Assembly (NCBI RefSeq): GCF_000454065.1
Contig: NZ_KE695650.1
Location: 310,001 to 374,000, forward strand
From: Brevibacillus thermoruber 423
GTDB lineage: Bacteria; Bacillota; Bacilli; Brevibacillales; Brevibacillaceae
Direction: 5' to 3'
Length of the DNA: 64,000 bases
Under the pieces are notes generated by a model that had not been told where the DNA came from, made no database searches, and was given only the letters and a program-made list of their open reading frames with translations. The first letter of the stretch is position 1. Every line of letters starts with the position of its first letter. A program made the translations under genes and the position numbers. Shown piece after piece: positions 1 to 8,311 of this stretch.

Positions 1-57
1 TCCGATCTGGACACCACGATTCAGGCGTTAACCGCCCATTTCGGAGGGGTGAACTAG
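1..57 (+). CDS. fliI: Flagellar export ATPase FliI, C-terminal tail (partial)
   Basis: Only the last 18 codons and the stop are inside the window, ending in FGGVN. The identity rests on position directly before fliJ, where fliI sits in Bacillus fla/che operons, and on the short helical tail. FliI is the cytoplasmic ATPase that drives loading of flagellar export substrates. The stop is one base before the GTG of fliJ, so the two are probably translationally coupled. No catalytic motif can be seen in this fragment. Confidence 0.7.
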   Translation, partial: SDLDTTIQALTAHFGGVN

Positions 58-58
58 C

Positions 59-505
59 GTGAACGTGTTCCGGTTTCAACTCCAAAAAGTGCTGGATGTA
101 AAAGAAAAGGAAAAAGAGCAGGCGGAGTGGGCGTTTGGCAAATCCGTGCAGCGAAAGAACGAAGAGGAGCTCAAGCTGTTTCGACTGACGGAGCGCCACG
201 AGGCGGTGACCAACATGCTGCACGAGGCGCAGAGCCAAACCTGCAGCGCGGCCCAGTTGATCGAACTCACGCGGTACCGCCAGGCCGTCGAACAATCCAT
301 CGCCAACCAGCGGCGGACGCTGTACGGGTGTGAGCAGGAAGTGGAGCGCTGCCAGCGCAGGCTGGCGGAGCGGATGCGGGAGACGCAACTGTGGCAGCGG
401 CTGCGGGAAAAGGCGCTCGGGCAGTTTCTCTACGCGGAAAGGCTCAGGGAGCAGAAGGAATTGGACGAGATTGGCACGCAGCTCTATCTTCGCAAGAGCA
501 ACTGA
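59..505 (+). CDS. fliJ: Flagellar export chaperone/stalk protein FliJ
   Basis: This 148-residue protein is almost entirely predicted coiled coil, rich in Glu, Gln, Arg and Leu. It opens with FRFQLQKVLDVKEKEKEQAE, the typical FliJ start. FliJ is the small stalk that links the FliI ATPase ring to the FlhA export gate and helps escort late substrates. Its length matches the family (about 147 residues in B. subtilis). The start is GTG, one base after the fliI stop, which indicates coupling. The next gene follows after 12 bases. Confidence 0.9.
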   Translation: MNVFRFQLQKVLDVKEKEKEQAEWAFGKSVQRKNEEELKLFRLTERHEAVTNMLHEAQSQTCSAAQLIELTRYRQAVEQSIANQRRTLYGCEQEVERCQRRLAERMRETQLWQRLREKALGQFLYAERLREQKELDEIGTQLYLRKSN

Positions 506-517
506 GGGAGGTTCACG

Positions 518-1417
518 ATGGAAGAGATCCAAGAAGAACGGGAGTACAGCAGGTGGGAATGGTTTTTCTACATGATTGCGATCCCCGCTCTGTTTGCCAC
601 TCTCCTCGGAGGCGTGCTACTCAGCCTGTTGGGATACAACGTGTTGGGCAGCGTGCTCAGTTGGGCCAACACGATTCCCTACGTGGAAAAAATCGTGCCT
701 GACCAGTACGCGACGGCCGATGCGGAAGAAAAGTCAGTCGACCTTGGCAAACAGGTGAGCAGCTTGCAGGAGGAGCAGGCGAAAAACAAACAGACAATCG
801 CCAGCCTGCAGAGCGAAACGGCGAAAAAGGACGCCACCATTCAGGCGTTGGAAAAACAGGTGCAGGATTTGCAAAAGATGCTCGAGGACAAGCGCACCAG
901 CGAGGAGGAGCGGCAGAAGCAGTATCAGGACCTGGCCAAATTGTACGCGACGATGTCGCCCAAAAACGCGGCGGCCATCGTCGAAAACCTCAGCCTGAGC
1001 GAAGCGGTTTCGGTCATGACGAAGATGAAACCGGAGCAGCAGGCGAACATCCTGGCCAAGATGGATCCGAAAAAAGCGGCCGACATCTCCATTCAATTGA
1101 AGGATACGGTGGTGAACAAGGACGATGACATCGCCGCGCTGCAGGAACGGGTACAGATCTTGACCAAGGCGCTGAGCGAGACGCGGAAGGATACGACCAG
1201 CATCGATTCGCTGATCCAGACCTTCTCGCAGATGCCGGCTGAGGATGCCGCCGCCGTCATCCGCTCGCTGATGGGCACCAACCGCAACCGGGCCATCTCC
1301 ATCATGGCCGGCCTGTCTCATGACAAACGGGCGCAAATCCTGGCGGCGATCGCCCAGCAGGACAGCCAACGGAATGAGAACGTGGCTGCCCGCATCACAA
1401 GCGAGTTGCTTCGATAG
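518..1417 (+). CDS. MotE-like flagellar operon membrane protein (YlxF-like)
   Basis: 299 residues. An N-terminal cytoplasmic tail is followed by one membrane segment at about residues 15-45 (FYMIAIPALFATLLGG...). A long coiled coil covers about residues 75-140, and the C-terminal half is helical. It carries two MgtE-N/MotE-like repeats, around YATMSPKNAAAIVENLSL and FSQMPAEDAAAVIRSL. Proteins of this layout (YlxF in Bacillus, MotE in Rhizobium) lie between fliJ and fliK; MotE is a periplasmic chaperone for the motor protein MotC. Here the role is inferred: an envelope-anchored protein acting in motor or rod assembly. Exact function in Gram-positives is not settled. Confidence 0.8.
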   Translation: MEEIQEEREYSRWEWFFYMIAIPALFATLLGGVLLSLLGYNVLGSVLSWANTIPYVEKIVPDQYATADAEEKSVDLGKQVSSLQEEQAKNKQTIASLQSETAKKDATIQALEKQVQDLQKMLEDKRTSEEERQKQYQDLAKLYATMSPKNAAAIVENLSLSEAVSVMTKMKPEQQANILAKMDPKKAADISIQLKDTVVNKDDDIAALQERVQILTKALSETRKDTTSIDSLIQTFSQMPAEDAAAVIRSLMGTNRNRAISIMAGLSHDKRAQILAAIAQQDSQRNENVAARITSELLR

Positions 1418-1486
1418 GCGACGGCAATACAAGAACCGCGTCTGTCGTTCTCATAAGCAACAATACAACCCGAGGAGGTGAATGAG

Positions 1487-2728
1487 ATGAATGTAGCCAA
1501 TGTGAAGGGGGCCCCGGCGGCGTCCGCCACCACATCCGGCGTTTCGGCACAGCAGAAACCGGACGGCGGCGGCGATCTGTTTGCTGCACAGATCGGAAAC
1601 GCGCTGCAGAATGTGCAGGCGGGGGAACTGCCCCAGACCCTGCCGGAAGAAGCAGGCGCCGAAGACATGGCGCTGCTGGCTGATCTGCTGGCATTGATCC
1701 AACAGCTTTTCCCCACGCTTCACACGCAGGATCCCGAAGAGGTAACCGCTACGTTCACTCAGCGGGGAATCCCGCAGGCAACGGCAGAAAAACTGGCCGA
1801 TGTGCTCGTATCGTTCGCACGTGCCGAAGGAGGCGCGAAGGTGCCGGAATGGCAGCAGCTGGACAAGCAGGTGGCGGCTCTGCTGAAGCAGTTTGGCGAG
1901 GAGCTGCGGGAAGCGGCCGGCAAACAGGCGGGTGACGCCAGGAAGCTGCCGCTCGTCTTGATCCATGGAAAGGGCGGTATTCGGAGCACTGAACCGTCTG
2001 TCGTTCCGGTCCGGCACGCGGAGAAGGAACTCACCATGCAGTCCCTTCGCGTCACGCAGGCCCTGTCCAGCTACCAGGCGGAGGCCGCCGTACAGGTGCG
2101 GGGCAGCGGCACACCAGCGCAGCAGACGCTGAACGTGCAGGCTTCGCCGCTGGCGGAATCGGATTCAGCCCTTCTGCCTGAGCAGGCGGCTGTCCTTCCG
2201 TTCCACCAGGTGGCCAGTCATGGCCGGATTTCGCAGCAGCCGGTGACATCCCATCCGGTACACGCGCATCAATTTGCGCAGCAAGTCACGCAGCTGTTTG
2301 TCCAGCAGATGAAAATCACGCAGGGGAACGGCGTGCACGAGGCCAAACTGATTCTCCACCCGCAGTCGCTGGGACAAGTAGACGTGATCATCACAGCCCG
2401 TGACGGGGTGATTACGGCTCAGTTTTCCGCGGAAACGGCGGCCGGCAAGGAATTGCTGGACAACCAGCTTCCGCAGCTTCGCGCGGCGTTGACCCAGCAA
2501 GGCCTGCAGGTGGACCGCCTGGAAGTGAATCAGCAGCAGGCGAGTTCGTTTGCCTTCCAGCAGCAGCGGGAACAGGCACGTCAGCAAGGCGATGGACGCC
2601 AGCGACAGGAACAGCAGGAAGATCAGGCGGAATTTTCGCTGGACGCCCTGCTGGAGGAAAGTGATGTTGCCGCGGTTGGGCGGGAGTTTGGCCGCGCTGC
2701 CATGAACGGCATCCGCTATCCGGTCTAG
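1487..2728 (+). CDS. fliK: Flagellar hook-length control protein FliK
   Basis: 413 residues. The first about 260 are low-complexity, rich in Ala, Gln and Pro, as expected of the secreted ruler part. The C-terminal Flg_hook domain (about 265-350) contains KLILHPQSLGQVDVIITA, the family hallmark. A Gln/Arg-rich tail follows. FliK measures hook length and switches export specificity through FlhB. The ATG at 1487 is preferred because GAGGAGGTGA at 1472-1481 sits 5 bases before it. An in-frame GTG at 1478 lies inside that ribosome site. In B. subtilis flgD follows fliK; here it does not. Confidence 0.9.
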   Translation: MNVANVKGAPAASATTSGVSAQQKPDGGGDLFAAQIGNALQNVQAGELPQTLPEEAGAEDMALLADLLALIQQLFPTLHTQDPEEVTATFTQRGIPQATAEKLADVLVSFARAEGGAKVPEWQQLDKQVAALLKQFGEELREAAGKQAGDARKLPLVLIHGKGGIRSTEPSVVPVRHAEKELTMQSLRVTQALSSYQAEAAVQVRGSGTPAQQTLNVQASPLAESDSALLPEQAAVLPFHQVASHGRISQQPVTSHPVHAHQFAQQVTQLFVQQMKITQGNGVHEAKLILHPQSLGQVDVIITARDGVITAQFSAETAAGKELLDNQLPQLRAALTQQGLQVDRLEVNQQQASSFAFQQQREQARQQGDGRQRQEQQEDQAEFSLDALLEESDVAAVGREFGRAAMNGIRYPV

Positions 2729-2752
2729 CTGTTCGTGAAAGGGGGACCCGCC

Positions 2753-3148
2753 ATGCACACGTTTTACGTGGGGCAGACCTACTTTCCCAACAAGCCAAAG
2801 CGGCCAGCCGCTGTCAGCCAAACCGGCGCGGAACCGGCCGGCAAACCGTTTCGCCACTACCTCGCCGAGTCCGTTGGCCAAGCGGAAGGCCCCAAGTCCC
2901 TCACGTTCAGCCAGCACGCGCTGACGCGTCTGCGCGAACGGGGGATTTCGCTCAACGAAGCCGAGCTGAACCGACTGCAGTCGGCCGTGCAAAAAGCGGC
3001 TGACAAAGGGGCGAAAGAATCGCTGATCATGATGGACAACGTCGCCTACGTCGTCAGCATCATCAATCGAAAAGTGATCACCGCCGTCGACGTCGTCAGC
3101 ATGAAGGAAAACGTGTTTACCAACATCGACAGCGCGGTCTTTGCATGA
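2753..3148 (+). CDS. Flagellar operon protein of the TIGR02530 type
   Basis: 131 residues. The conserved core runs from LTFSQHALTRLRERGI to VVSIINRKVITAVD and ends in a short tail. This matches the small 'flagellar operon protein' found between fliK/flgD and the hook gene in many Firmicutes and Spirochaetes. The family has no assigned biochemical function; a role in hook or rod assembly is inferred only from its fixed place. The ATG at 2753 is chosen because AAAGGGGG at 2738-2745 is correctly spaced; an upstream GTG at 2735 would place the ribosome site inside the gene. Confidence 0.8.
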   Translation: MHTFYVGQTYFPNKPKRPAAVSQTGAEPAGKPFRHYLAESVGQAEGPKSLTFSQHALTRLRERGISLNEAELNRLQSAVQKAADKGAKESLIMMDNVAYVVSIINRKVITAVDVVSMKENVFTNIDSAVFA

Positions 3149-3158
3149 CAGGATCACA

Positions 3159-3211
3159 GGGCTGGACCTCTCGGAGGAAGCCCGCCGGCTGCCGACTGAC
3201 CGAGGCAGTCG
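3159..3211 (+). other. Two adjacent hairpins in the gap before the hook gene
   Basis: The 104-base gap before the hook gene holds two inverted repeats. GGGCT (3159-3163) pairs with AGCCC (3179-3183), with CCTC/GAGG nested inside. CGACTG (3193-3198) pairs perfectly with CAGTCG (3206-3211). Neither is followed by a T-run, so neither looks like a terminator. They could mark an mRNA processing or stabilising element. Confidence 0.4.
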
Positions 3212-3252
3212 ACAAAAGACCCGATACCCATTTGTGAAGGAGGAATTGCGTT

Positions 3253-4071
3253 ATGCTTCGTTCCATGTACTCCGGCATTTCCGGTCTGCGCGGTTTTCAA
3301 ACCAAACTGGACGTAATCGGCAACAACATCGCCAACGTGAACACGGTGGGATTCAAGAAGGGCCGCGCGATGTTTCAGGACATTCTCAGCCAAAACATTG
3401 CCGGTGCGACCGCTCCAACCGACGGCGGGAAAGGCGGATCCAACCCGATGCAGGTCGGACTGGGATCGCAGATCGGCTCCATCGACACCGTGTTTACGGC
3501 GGGCAGCCCGATGACCACCAACGTGCCGACGGATTTGTCGATCGAAGGGGAAGCGTTCTTCATGGTAACGCCGGATGACGGTACGACCTACTACTACACC
3601 CGTGCCGGCAACTTTACCCGCGACGCGCAGGGCTTTTTGGTAAACCCGCAAGGTTTGAAGCTTGTTGACATGTCCGGTGATCCGATTCAGATTCAGCGGA
3701 ACGCAGGAATCGTCTCCTACTCCATCGGAAAAGACGGGGTCATCACCACGGTGGATGATCAGGGGACGCTGGATTCTTCCATCCAGATCGGGCTGATGAC
3801 GTTTGAGAATCCGGCCGGTCTCAAGAAAATCGGCAACTCCCTGTACGAATATACCGTCAACGCAGGGGCTTACGGAGATGCTCCCGATACCCCGATCGAT
3901 GCGGCAACCGCCAAAGTGAACATCATCTCCGGCCAGTTGGAGATGTCCAACGTGGACCTGTCCGAAGAGTTTACCGAGATGATCGTGGCTCAGCGCGGGT
4001 TCCAGGCCAACTCCCGCATCATCACCACGTCTGACACCGTGCTGGAAGAACTGGTCAACCTGAAACGATAA
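3253..4071 (+). CDS. flgE: Flagellar hook protein (FlgE of the short, FlgG-like Bacillus type)
   Basis: 272 residues. It starts MLRSMYSGISGLRGFQTKLD followed by GNNIANVNTVGFKK, the N-terminal heptad and rod-hook-filament signature. It ends with VDLSEEFTEMIVAQRGFQAN and a C-terminal helix, the matching terminal signature. Length is close to the 264-residue B. subtilis hook protein, which is often annotated flgG because of its shortness. It is secreted through the flagellar export gate without a cleaved signal and polymerises into the hook. The ribosome site GAAGGAGG is ideally placed. The neighbouring hook cap gene flgD is missing. Confidence 0.88.
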   Translation: MLRSMYSGISGLRGFQTKLDVIGNNIANVNTVGFKKGRAMFQDILSQNIAGATAPTDGGKGGSNPMQVGLGSQIGSIDTVFTAGSPMTTNVPTDLSIEGEAFFMVTPDDGTTYYYTRAGNFTRDAQGFLVNPQGLKLVDMSGDPIQIQRNAGIVSYSIGKDGVITTVDDQGTLDSSIQIGLMTFENPAGLKKIGNSLYEYTVNAGAYGDAPDTPIDAATAKVNIISGQLEMSNVDLSEEFTEMIVAQRGFQANSRIITTSDTVLEELVNLKR

Positions 4072-4136
4072 CGCCTAGCGGATGAGTGAGGGGGAGGCGG
4101 TCATCCCGCCGCCCCCCATCCCGAAAGGAGCAGCCG

Positions 4137-4358
4137 ATGATCAGACTGACGCGATTTAACGGCGGGGCGTTTTACCTCAACGCTACCCATGTCGAAATGG
4201 TGGAATCCACTCCCGACACGGTCATCACGCTGTTTAACGGCAAGAAGTACATCGTCAGGGAAAGCGCTGAGGTAGTGGCTTCGCGGATAGTGGACTTTTA
4301 CAGGCAGACGTTCCCGGCAAGCGCGGCGCCGCGCGTTCCGGACGATTTCATTGAATAG
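4137..4358 (+). CDS. swrD: SwrD/FlbD family small flagellar protein
   Basis: 73 residues, beginning MIRLTRFNGGAFYLNATHVE and containing the conserved core TVITLFNGKKYIVRESAEVV. This family (YlzI/SwrD in B. subtilis, FlbD in spirochaetes) is tiny and cytosolic. In B. subtilis SwrD raises flagellar motor power, apparently through the stators. The ATG at 4137 has AAAGGAG seven bases upstream; a longer reading from 4086 would be Arg/Pro-rich and is unlike the family. It lies between the hook gene and fliL, its usual place. Confidence 0.85.
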   Translation: MIRLTRFNGGAFYLNATHVEMVESTPDTVITLFNGKKYIVRESAEVVASRIVDFYRQTFPASAAPRVPDDFIE

Positions 4359-4373
4359 CGGGAGGCACGTGTG

Positions 4374-4832
4374 ATGTTTCAAAACCGGTTGTTTAACATG
4401 GCACTTATCATCATCATCGCGATTTCGCTTCTGGGCGTCGTTTCCTTCGTTCTCTGGCAGACGTACCTGTCCCCAGCAGCACAAACCGCAGGCCATGGAG
4501 AAGAAAAGGAGGTAAAGGCTCTCACGGCTAAGGAACTGGAGGAATACTCCGTCGATACCGGAGAAATCACCACCAATCTGCTCTCCAACAACTACATCAT
4601 TGTCCGCTTCACGATTACGGCGGACAGTGCGGATGCCAAGGAAGAACTGGAGCAGCGCCTGCCCCAGGTCAACCAGATCATCATCAAGACGCTGGCCGGC
4701 CTGTCCCCCGAGGATATCAAGGGAACGGAAGGCGTCAACAAACTGGAAGCCAAGATCATGAACGAAATCAGTTCGCTCATGCAGGAAGGAAAAATCGTGC
4801 AGGTGCTGACGACGAAGCGCGTCTTGTCGTAA
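4374..4832 (+). CDS. fliL: Flagellar basal body-associated protein FliL
   Basis: 152 residues with a short cytoplasmic N-terminus, one membrane segment at about 8-28 (MALIIIIAISLLGVVSFVLW) and an extracytoplasmic domain. The domain has the family core IVRFTITADSADAKEELEQR and a C-terminal helix. FliL sits around the stator and modulates torque. The ATG at 4374 is eight bases after GGGAGG; a GTG at 4371 is possible and would add one residue. It precedes fliM by 39 bases. Confidence 0.9.
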   Translation: MFQNRLFNMALIIIIAISLLGVVSFVLWQTYLSPAAQTAGHGEEKEVKALTAKELEEYSVDTGEITTNLLSNNYIIVRFTITADSADAKEELEQRLPQVNQIIIKTLAGLSPEDIKGTEGVNKLEAKIMNEISSLMQEGKIVQVLTTKRVLS

Positions 4833-4871
4833 GCCGCGATGGATGTATACATAGCTGGGAGGTGACGACAC

Positions 4872-5867
4872 ATGGCCGAGGTTCTCTCACAAAGTGAGAT
4901 TGACGCGTTGTTGGCCGCACTCTCGTCGGGAGAGATGGATGCCAACGAGCTGAAAAAAGAAGAGACTGAGCGAAAGGTAAAAGTATACGACTTTAAACGG
5001 GCCTTGCGTTTTTCCAAAGACCAGATCCGCGGCCTGACGCGCATTCACGAAAACTATGCGCGGCTGTTGACGACGTATTTTTCCGCTCAGCTTCGTACCT
5101 TCGTGCAAATTACGGTTGCCTCCGTCGACCAATTGCCGTATGACGAGTTTATTCGCTCCATTCCCAAAATGACCATTCTCAACATTTTTGAGGCGCCGCC
5201 GCTGGAAGGGCGCATGGTATTGGAAGTGAATCCGAACATCGCATACACCATGCTGGATCGGCTTCTCGGCGGACAGGGAACGATTCCGGACAAGATGGGG
5301 GCGTTGACGGAAATTGAAACAACAGTCATGGAACGGGTGTTCAGCAAGGCGCTGGACACGTTTCATGAGGCATGGAAGCAGATTATCGAGCTTGATCCGT
5401 ACCTGGAAGGACTGGAAATGAATCCGCAGTTCATGCAGATCGTTTCCCCCAACGAAATTGTTGCGGTCATCTCGTTCAGCACGAAGATCGGAGACACCAC
5501 AGGCATGATCAACCTCTGCCTGCCCCATGTCGTGCTGGAGCCGATCATGCCGAAGCTGTCCGGGCAGTATTGGTTTTCCAAGCAGAAGAAGAACAGGGAC
5601 GAAGAAGAGCGGCTGCGCGTGGAGGAGCGGGTGAAGACGGCCAAGCTGCCGGTGATCGCCGAGCTGGGCACGGCCACCATCACGGTAGGCGAGTTCCTGC
5701 AGTTACAGCCGGGTGATGTGATCCAGCTCGACCAGCTCATCGAGAACAAGCTGAAAATCCGGGTGGGCAACCGCCTGAAGTTCCTCGGACAGCCCGGTAC
5801 GCAAAAAGGGCGTGTAGCCGTGCAGATCGAAGAAGTCCTCGAGGAAGGGGAGGAAAACAATGAGTAG
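4872..5867 (+). CDS. fliM: Flagellar motor switch protein FliM
   Basis: 331 residues, the usual length. The N-terminal LSQSEIDALLAAL is the CheY-P binding peptide. The middle CheC-like domain has the GGQG loop (YTMLDRLLGGQG), and the C-terminal SpoA/FliN-like domain has GDVIQLDQLIENKLKIRVGN. FliM forms the C-ring with FliG and FliY and flips rotation on CheY-P binding. A clear ribosome site (GGGAGGTGA) precedes the ATG. The last codons overlap the first codons of fliY by eight bases. Confidence 0.97.
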   Translation: MAEVLSQSEIDALLAALSSGEMDANELKKEETERKVKVYDFKRALRFSKDQIRGLTRIHENYARLLTTYFSAQLRTFVQITVASVDQLPYDEFIRSIPKMTILNIFEAPPLEGRMVLEVNPNIAYTMLDRLLGGQGTIPDKMGALTEIETTVMERVFSKALDTFHEAWKQIIELDPYLEGLEMNPQFMQIVSPNEIVAVISFSTKIGDTTGMINLCLPHVVLEPIMPKLSGQYWFSKQKKNRDEEERLRVEERVKTAKLPVIAELGTATITVGEFLQLQPGDVIQLDQLIENKLKIRVGNRLKFLGQPGTQKGRVAVQIEEVLEEGEENNE

Positions 5868-7233
5868 AGACATGCTTTCTCAGGAAGAGATTGACGCGCT
5901 GCTCCGCGCGAACAATCTGGTTGAGGAGGAAGAGGAAGAAGCTTCGAGCGCTCCCAACGTCGCCGACTACCTGACCGAGTTTGAGCAGGACGCGCTCGGG
6001 GAAATCGGCAACATCTCCTTCGGCAGCGCTGCAACGGCTCTTTCCACGCTGTTGAACCAAAAAGTGGACATCACCACGCCGACGGTCTCGATGGTTCAGG
6101 TCGACGATCTGGAAAAGGAATTTCCCATCCCGCACGTCGCGGTTCACGTCGAGTACACGGACGGATTCAAGGGAATCAATCTGCTGGTCGTGCGGATGGA
6201 AGACGCGGCGGTGATCGCCGACCTGATGATGGGCGGTTCCGGCCGGCCGGAATCGACGGAGCTGTCGGAGCTGCACATCAGCGCGGTACAGGAAGCGATG
6301 AACCAGATGATGGGGTCTGCCGCCACGTCGATGTCCACCATCTTCAACCAGTTGGTGAACATCTCTCCGCCCGGCATCGACATCATGGATTTGGCCAAGG
6401 GAAAAGAAGGGCACAGCTTCACCGAGGATGACACACCGCTTGTCAAGGTGTCTTTCCGGTTGAAAGTGGGGGAACATGGCGAGCTGATCGACTCCAACAT
6501 CATGCAGCTTCTGCCGCTTTCCTTCGCCCGGGAAATGATCAACCGGCTGACCGGCAGTTCCGCGAGCGAGCTGGAAGCGGCGGCGACTACGACGGAGATG
6601 CCGGAAATGGCCGCATTGAGCGCGTCGGCTCCACAGCCGGAGGCACAGCAGAACACTCCCGCTGCGCAGGAGACTTCGCCGCAGCAGCCGATGCAGTCGG
6701 TGCAACCGCCGCAGCAGCCGGTTCAACCGCCGCAAGCTCCTCCGGCCGGATATGCGACGCCGATGGGGTATCCGGGATACCCGGGACAGCCCATGTACCC
6801 GAATGCCTACCCGCAGGGAATGCCCGCAGGCTATCCGCCGTATCCACCTCAGTATGCGCAGCAGCAGGTGCCGCCCGCACCGCAGCATCTGGGCGGACAG
6901 CCGAACAACCAGGCGAACGTGAAACCGGCCCAATTTGCGCCGTTTGGAGGTGGCCCGATGATTTCCGCTGACGGACAAAATCTCAACCTGCTGCTGGACA
7001 TTCCTCTGCAGGTGACCGTTGAACTGGGGCGGACGAAAAAACTGATCAAGGAAATTCTCGACCTGTCGGCCGGATCGATCATCCAACTGGACAAGCTGGC
7101 AGGCGAACACGTCGACATCCTGGTCAACAACAAGCTGATTGCCAAAGGGGAAGTCGTCGTGATCGATGAAAATTTTGGCGTGCGCGTGACCGACATCATC
7201 AGCCAGTGGGACCGCGTACAAAAATTACAATAA
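5860..7233 (+). CDS. fliY: Flagellar motor switch phosphatase FliY
   Basis: 457 residues in four parts. A FliM-like CheY-P binding peptide (MLSQEEIDALLR) is first. A CheC-like phosphatase domain (about 30-235) follows, with two E-x2-N sites (DALGEIGNISFG and SAVQEAMNQMMG). Next is a long Pro/Gln/Gly/Tyr-rich linker (about 240-365), then a FliN/SpoA domain (LNLLLDIPLQVTVELGRTKK onward). FliY is the Gram-positive switch component that also dephosphorylates CheY-P. It is clearly longer than the 378-residue B. subtilis protein because of the linker. Confidence 0.96.
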   Translation: MSRDMLSQEEIDALLRANNLVEEEEEEASSAPNVADYLTEFEQDALGEIGNISFGSAATALSTLLNQKVDITTPTVSMVQVDDLEKEFPIPHVAVHVEYTDGFKGINLLVVRMEDAAVIADLMMGGSGRPESTELSELHISAVQEAMNQMMGSAATSMSTIFNQLVNISPPGIDIMDLAKGKEGHSFTEDDTPLVKVSFRLKVGEHGELIDSNIMQLLPLSFAREMINRLTGSSASELEAAATTTEMPEMAALSASAPQPEAQQNTPAAQETSPQQPMQSVQPPQQPVQPPQAPPAGYATPMGYPGYPGQPMYPNAYPQGMPAGYPPYPPQYAQQQVPPAPQHLGGQPNNQANVKPAQFAPFGGGPMISADGQNLNLLLDIPLQVTVELGRTKKLIKEILDLSAGSIIQLDKLAGEHVDILVNNKLIAKGEVVVIDENFGVRVTDIISQWDRVQKLQ

Positions 7234-7271
7234 ACCATTAAATCATCGGATAATCAAGGAGGAGCTTATCT

Positions 7272-7634
7272 ATGTCCAACAAAGTACTCGTTGTAGATGA
7301 CGCAGCGTTCATGCGCATGATGATCAAGGAAATCCTGTCCAAAAACGGATACACCGTCGTAGGGGAAGCGAGCGACGGCGCGCAGGCGGTGGAGAAGTAC
7401 AAAGAGCTGGGGCCGGATCTGGTGACGATGGACATTACCATGCCGGAGATGGACGGCATCACTGCCCTGAAGGAGATCAAGAAAATCGACCCGAACGCCC
7501 GCGTCATCATGTGCTCGGCGATGGGGCAGCAGGCGATGGTCATCGATGCGATTCAGGCGGGCGCCAAAGATTTTATCGTCAAGCCGTTCCAGGCTGATCG
7601 CGTGCTGGAAGCGATCAAGAAGACGCTGGGCTAA
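7272..7634 (+). CDS. cheY: Chemotaxis response regulator CheY
   Basis: 120 residues, a single receiver domain. The acidic pair is Asp9/Asp10 (VVDDAAFMR), the phospho-acceptor is Asp54 (VTMDITMPEMDG), the switch residue is Ser82 and the conserved Lys is Lys104 (VKPFQ). Phosphorylated by CheA, it binds FliM and FliY at the motor. An AAGGAGGAG site precedes the ATG. Its stop overlaps the start of the fliO/fliZ gene. Confidence 0.97.
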   Translation: MSNKVLVVDDAAFMRMMIKEILSKNGYTVVGEASDGAQAVEKYKELGPDLVTMDITMPEMDGITALKEIKKIDPNARVIMCSAMGQQAMVIDAIQAGAKDFIVKPFQADRVLEAIKKTLG

Positions 7635-8311
7635 TGATGAAGGGCTTCCGGAAAACAGGGGCGCGTCTCATCTGGGTGTGCAGCATCATCGCCGCGATTG
7701 TCGCTTCCCTTCCGGCTTCCGCACTGGCGGAGGAAGACTCCGTAGCCGACGCCCTGCGCAAAGGAACACTCTCTCCCGGTGCGCCTGCCGGCGGCCAACA
7801 GCCGGCGGCCATTCCCGGCAGTGAAACGGGCAGCATGTGGGGATATCTGCTTCAGGTGATCTTTTCACTTGGGGTGATCGTCGTCCTGATCTATCTGCTG
7901 CTTCGTTTTCTCGCCAGGCGGCAGATGGGACAGACGCATGGTCCGATCAAAGTGATCAGTGCGGCTCCGCTGGGCAACGGCAAGACGATCCAACTGGTGA
8001 TGATCGGGGAGTCGCTGTACCTGCTCGGTGTGGGGGAAAACGTTCAACTGCTCAAGCACATTCCACCGGGGGAAGAGGCAGACCTCATCCTGGCGGAAGC
8101 GGAGATCAAGCCGATTGCCGGATTTTCGCTCGATTGGCTGCCGTTTGGCCGGAAGCGGCAGACGGAAGACGAGGAGATACACCTGTCCGCTGCGGACGGG
8201 CGCACGTTTGAAGAACTGCTGCACAAGCAGTGGAACGATCTCGACAAGCGATCCGACCAGACGGGAACCTGGATGGAGAAGCAAGGTCATGACAGAGGGG
8301 ATCGAGGATGA
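7634..8311 (+). CDS. fliZ: Flagellar biosynthesis protein FliO (FliZ in Bacillus)
   Basis: 225 residues. A cleavable-looking signal peptide comes first (about 1-32, ending ASALAEE). A Gly/Pro linker and one membrane segment at about 75-97 (VIFSLGVIVVLIYLLLRFLA) follow. A cytoplasmic domain begins with the FliO motif QTHGPIKVISAAPLGNGKTI. FliO helps assemble the FliP ring of the export gate. The ATG overlaps the cheY stop, and a second ATG one codon later is possible. The C-terminus overlaps fliP by four bases. Confidence 0.9.
   Translation: MMKGFRKTGARLIWVCSIIAAIVASLPASALAEEDSVADALRKGTLSPGAPAGGQQPAAIPGSETGSMWGYLLQVIFSLGVIVVLIYLLLRFLARRQMGQTHGPIKVISAAPLGNGKTIQLVMIGESLYLLGVGENVQLLKHIPPGEEADLILAEAEIKPIAGFSLDWLPFGRKRQTEDEEIHLSAADGRTFEELLHKQWNDLDKRSDQTGTWMEKQGHDRGDRG

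Noticed and set aside
5737..7221. - strand open frame with Arg/Leu/His-rich repeats opposite fliY
   Set aside because: It is the complement of the FliY low-complexity linker, not a real repeat protein.
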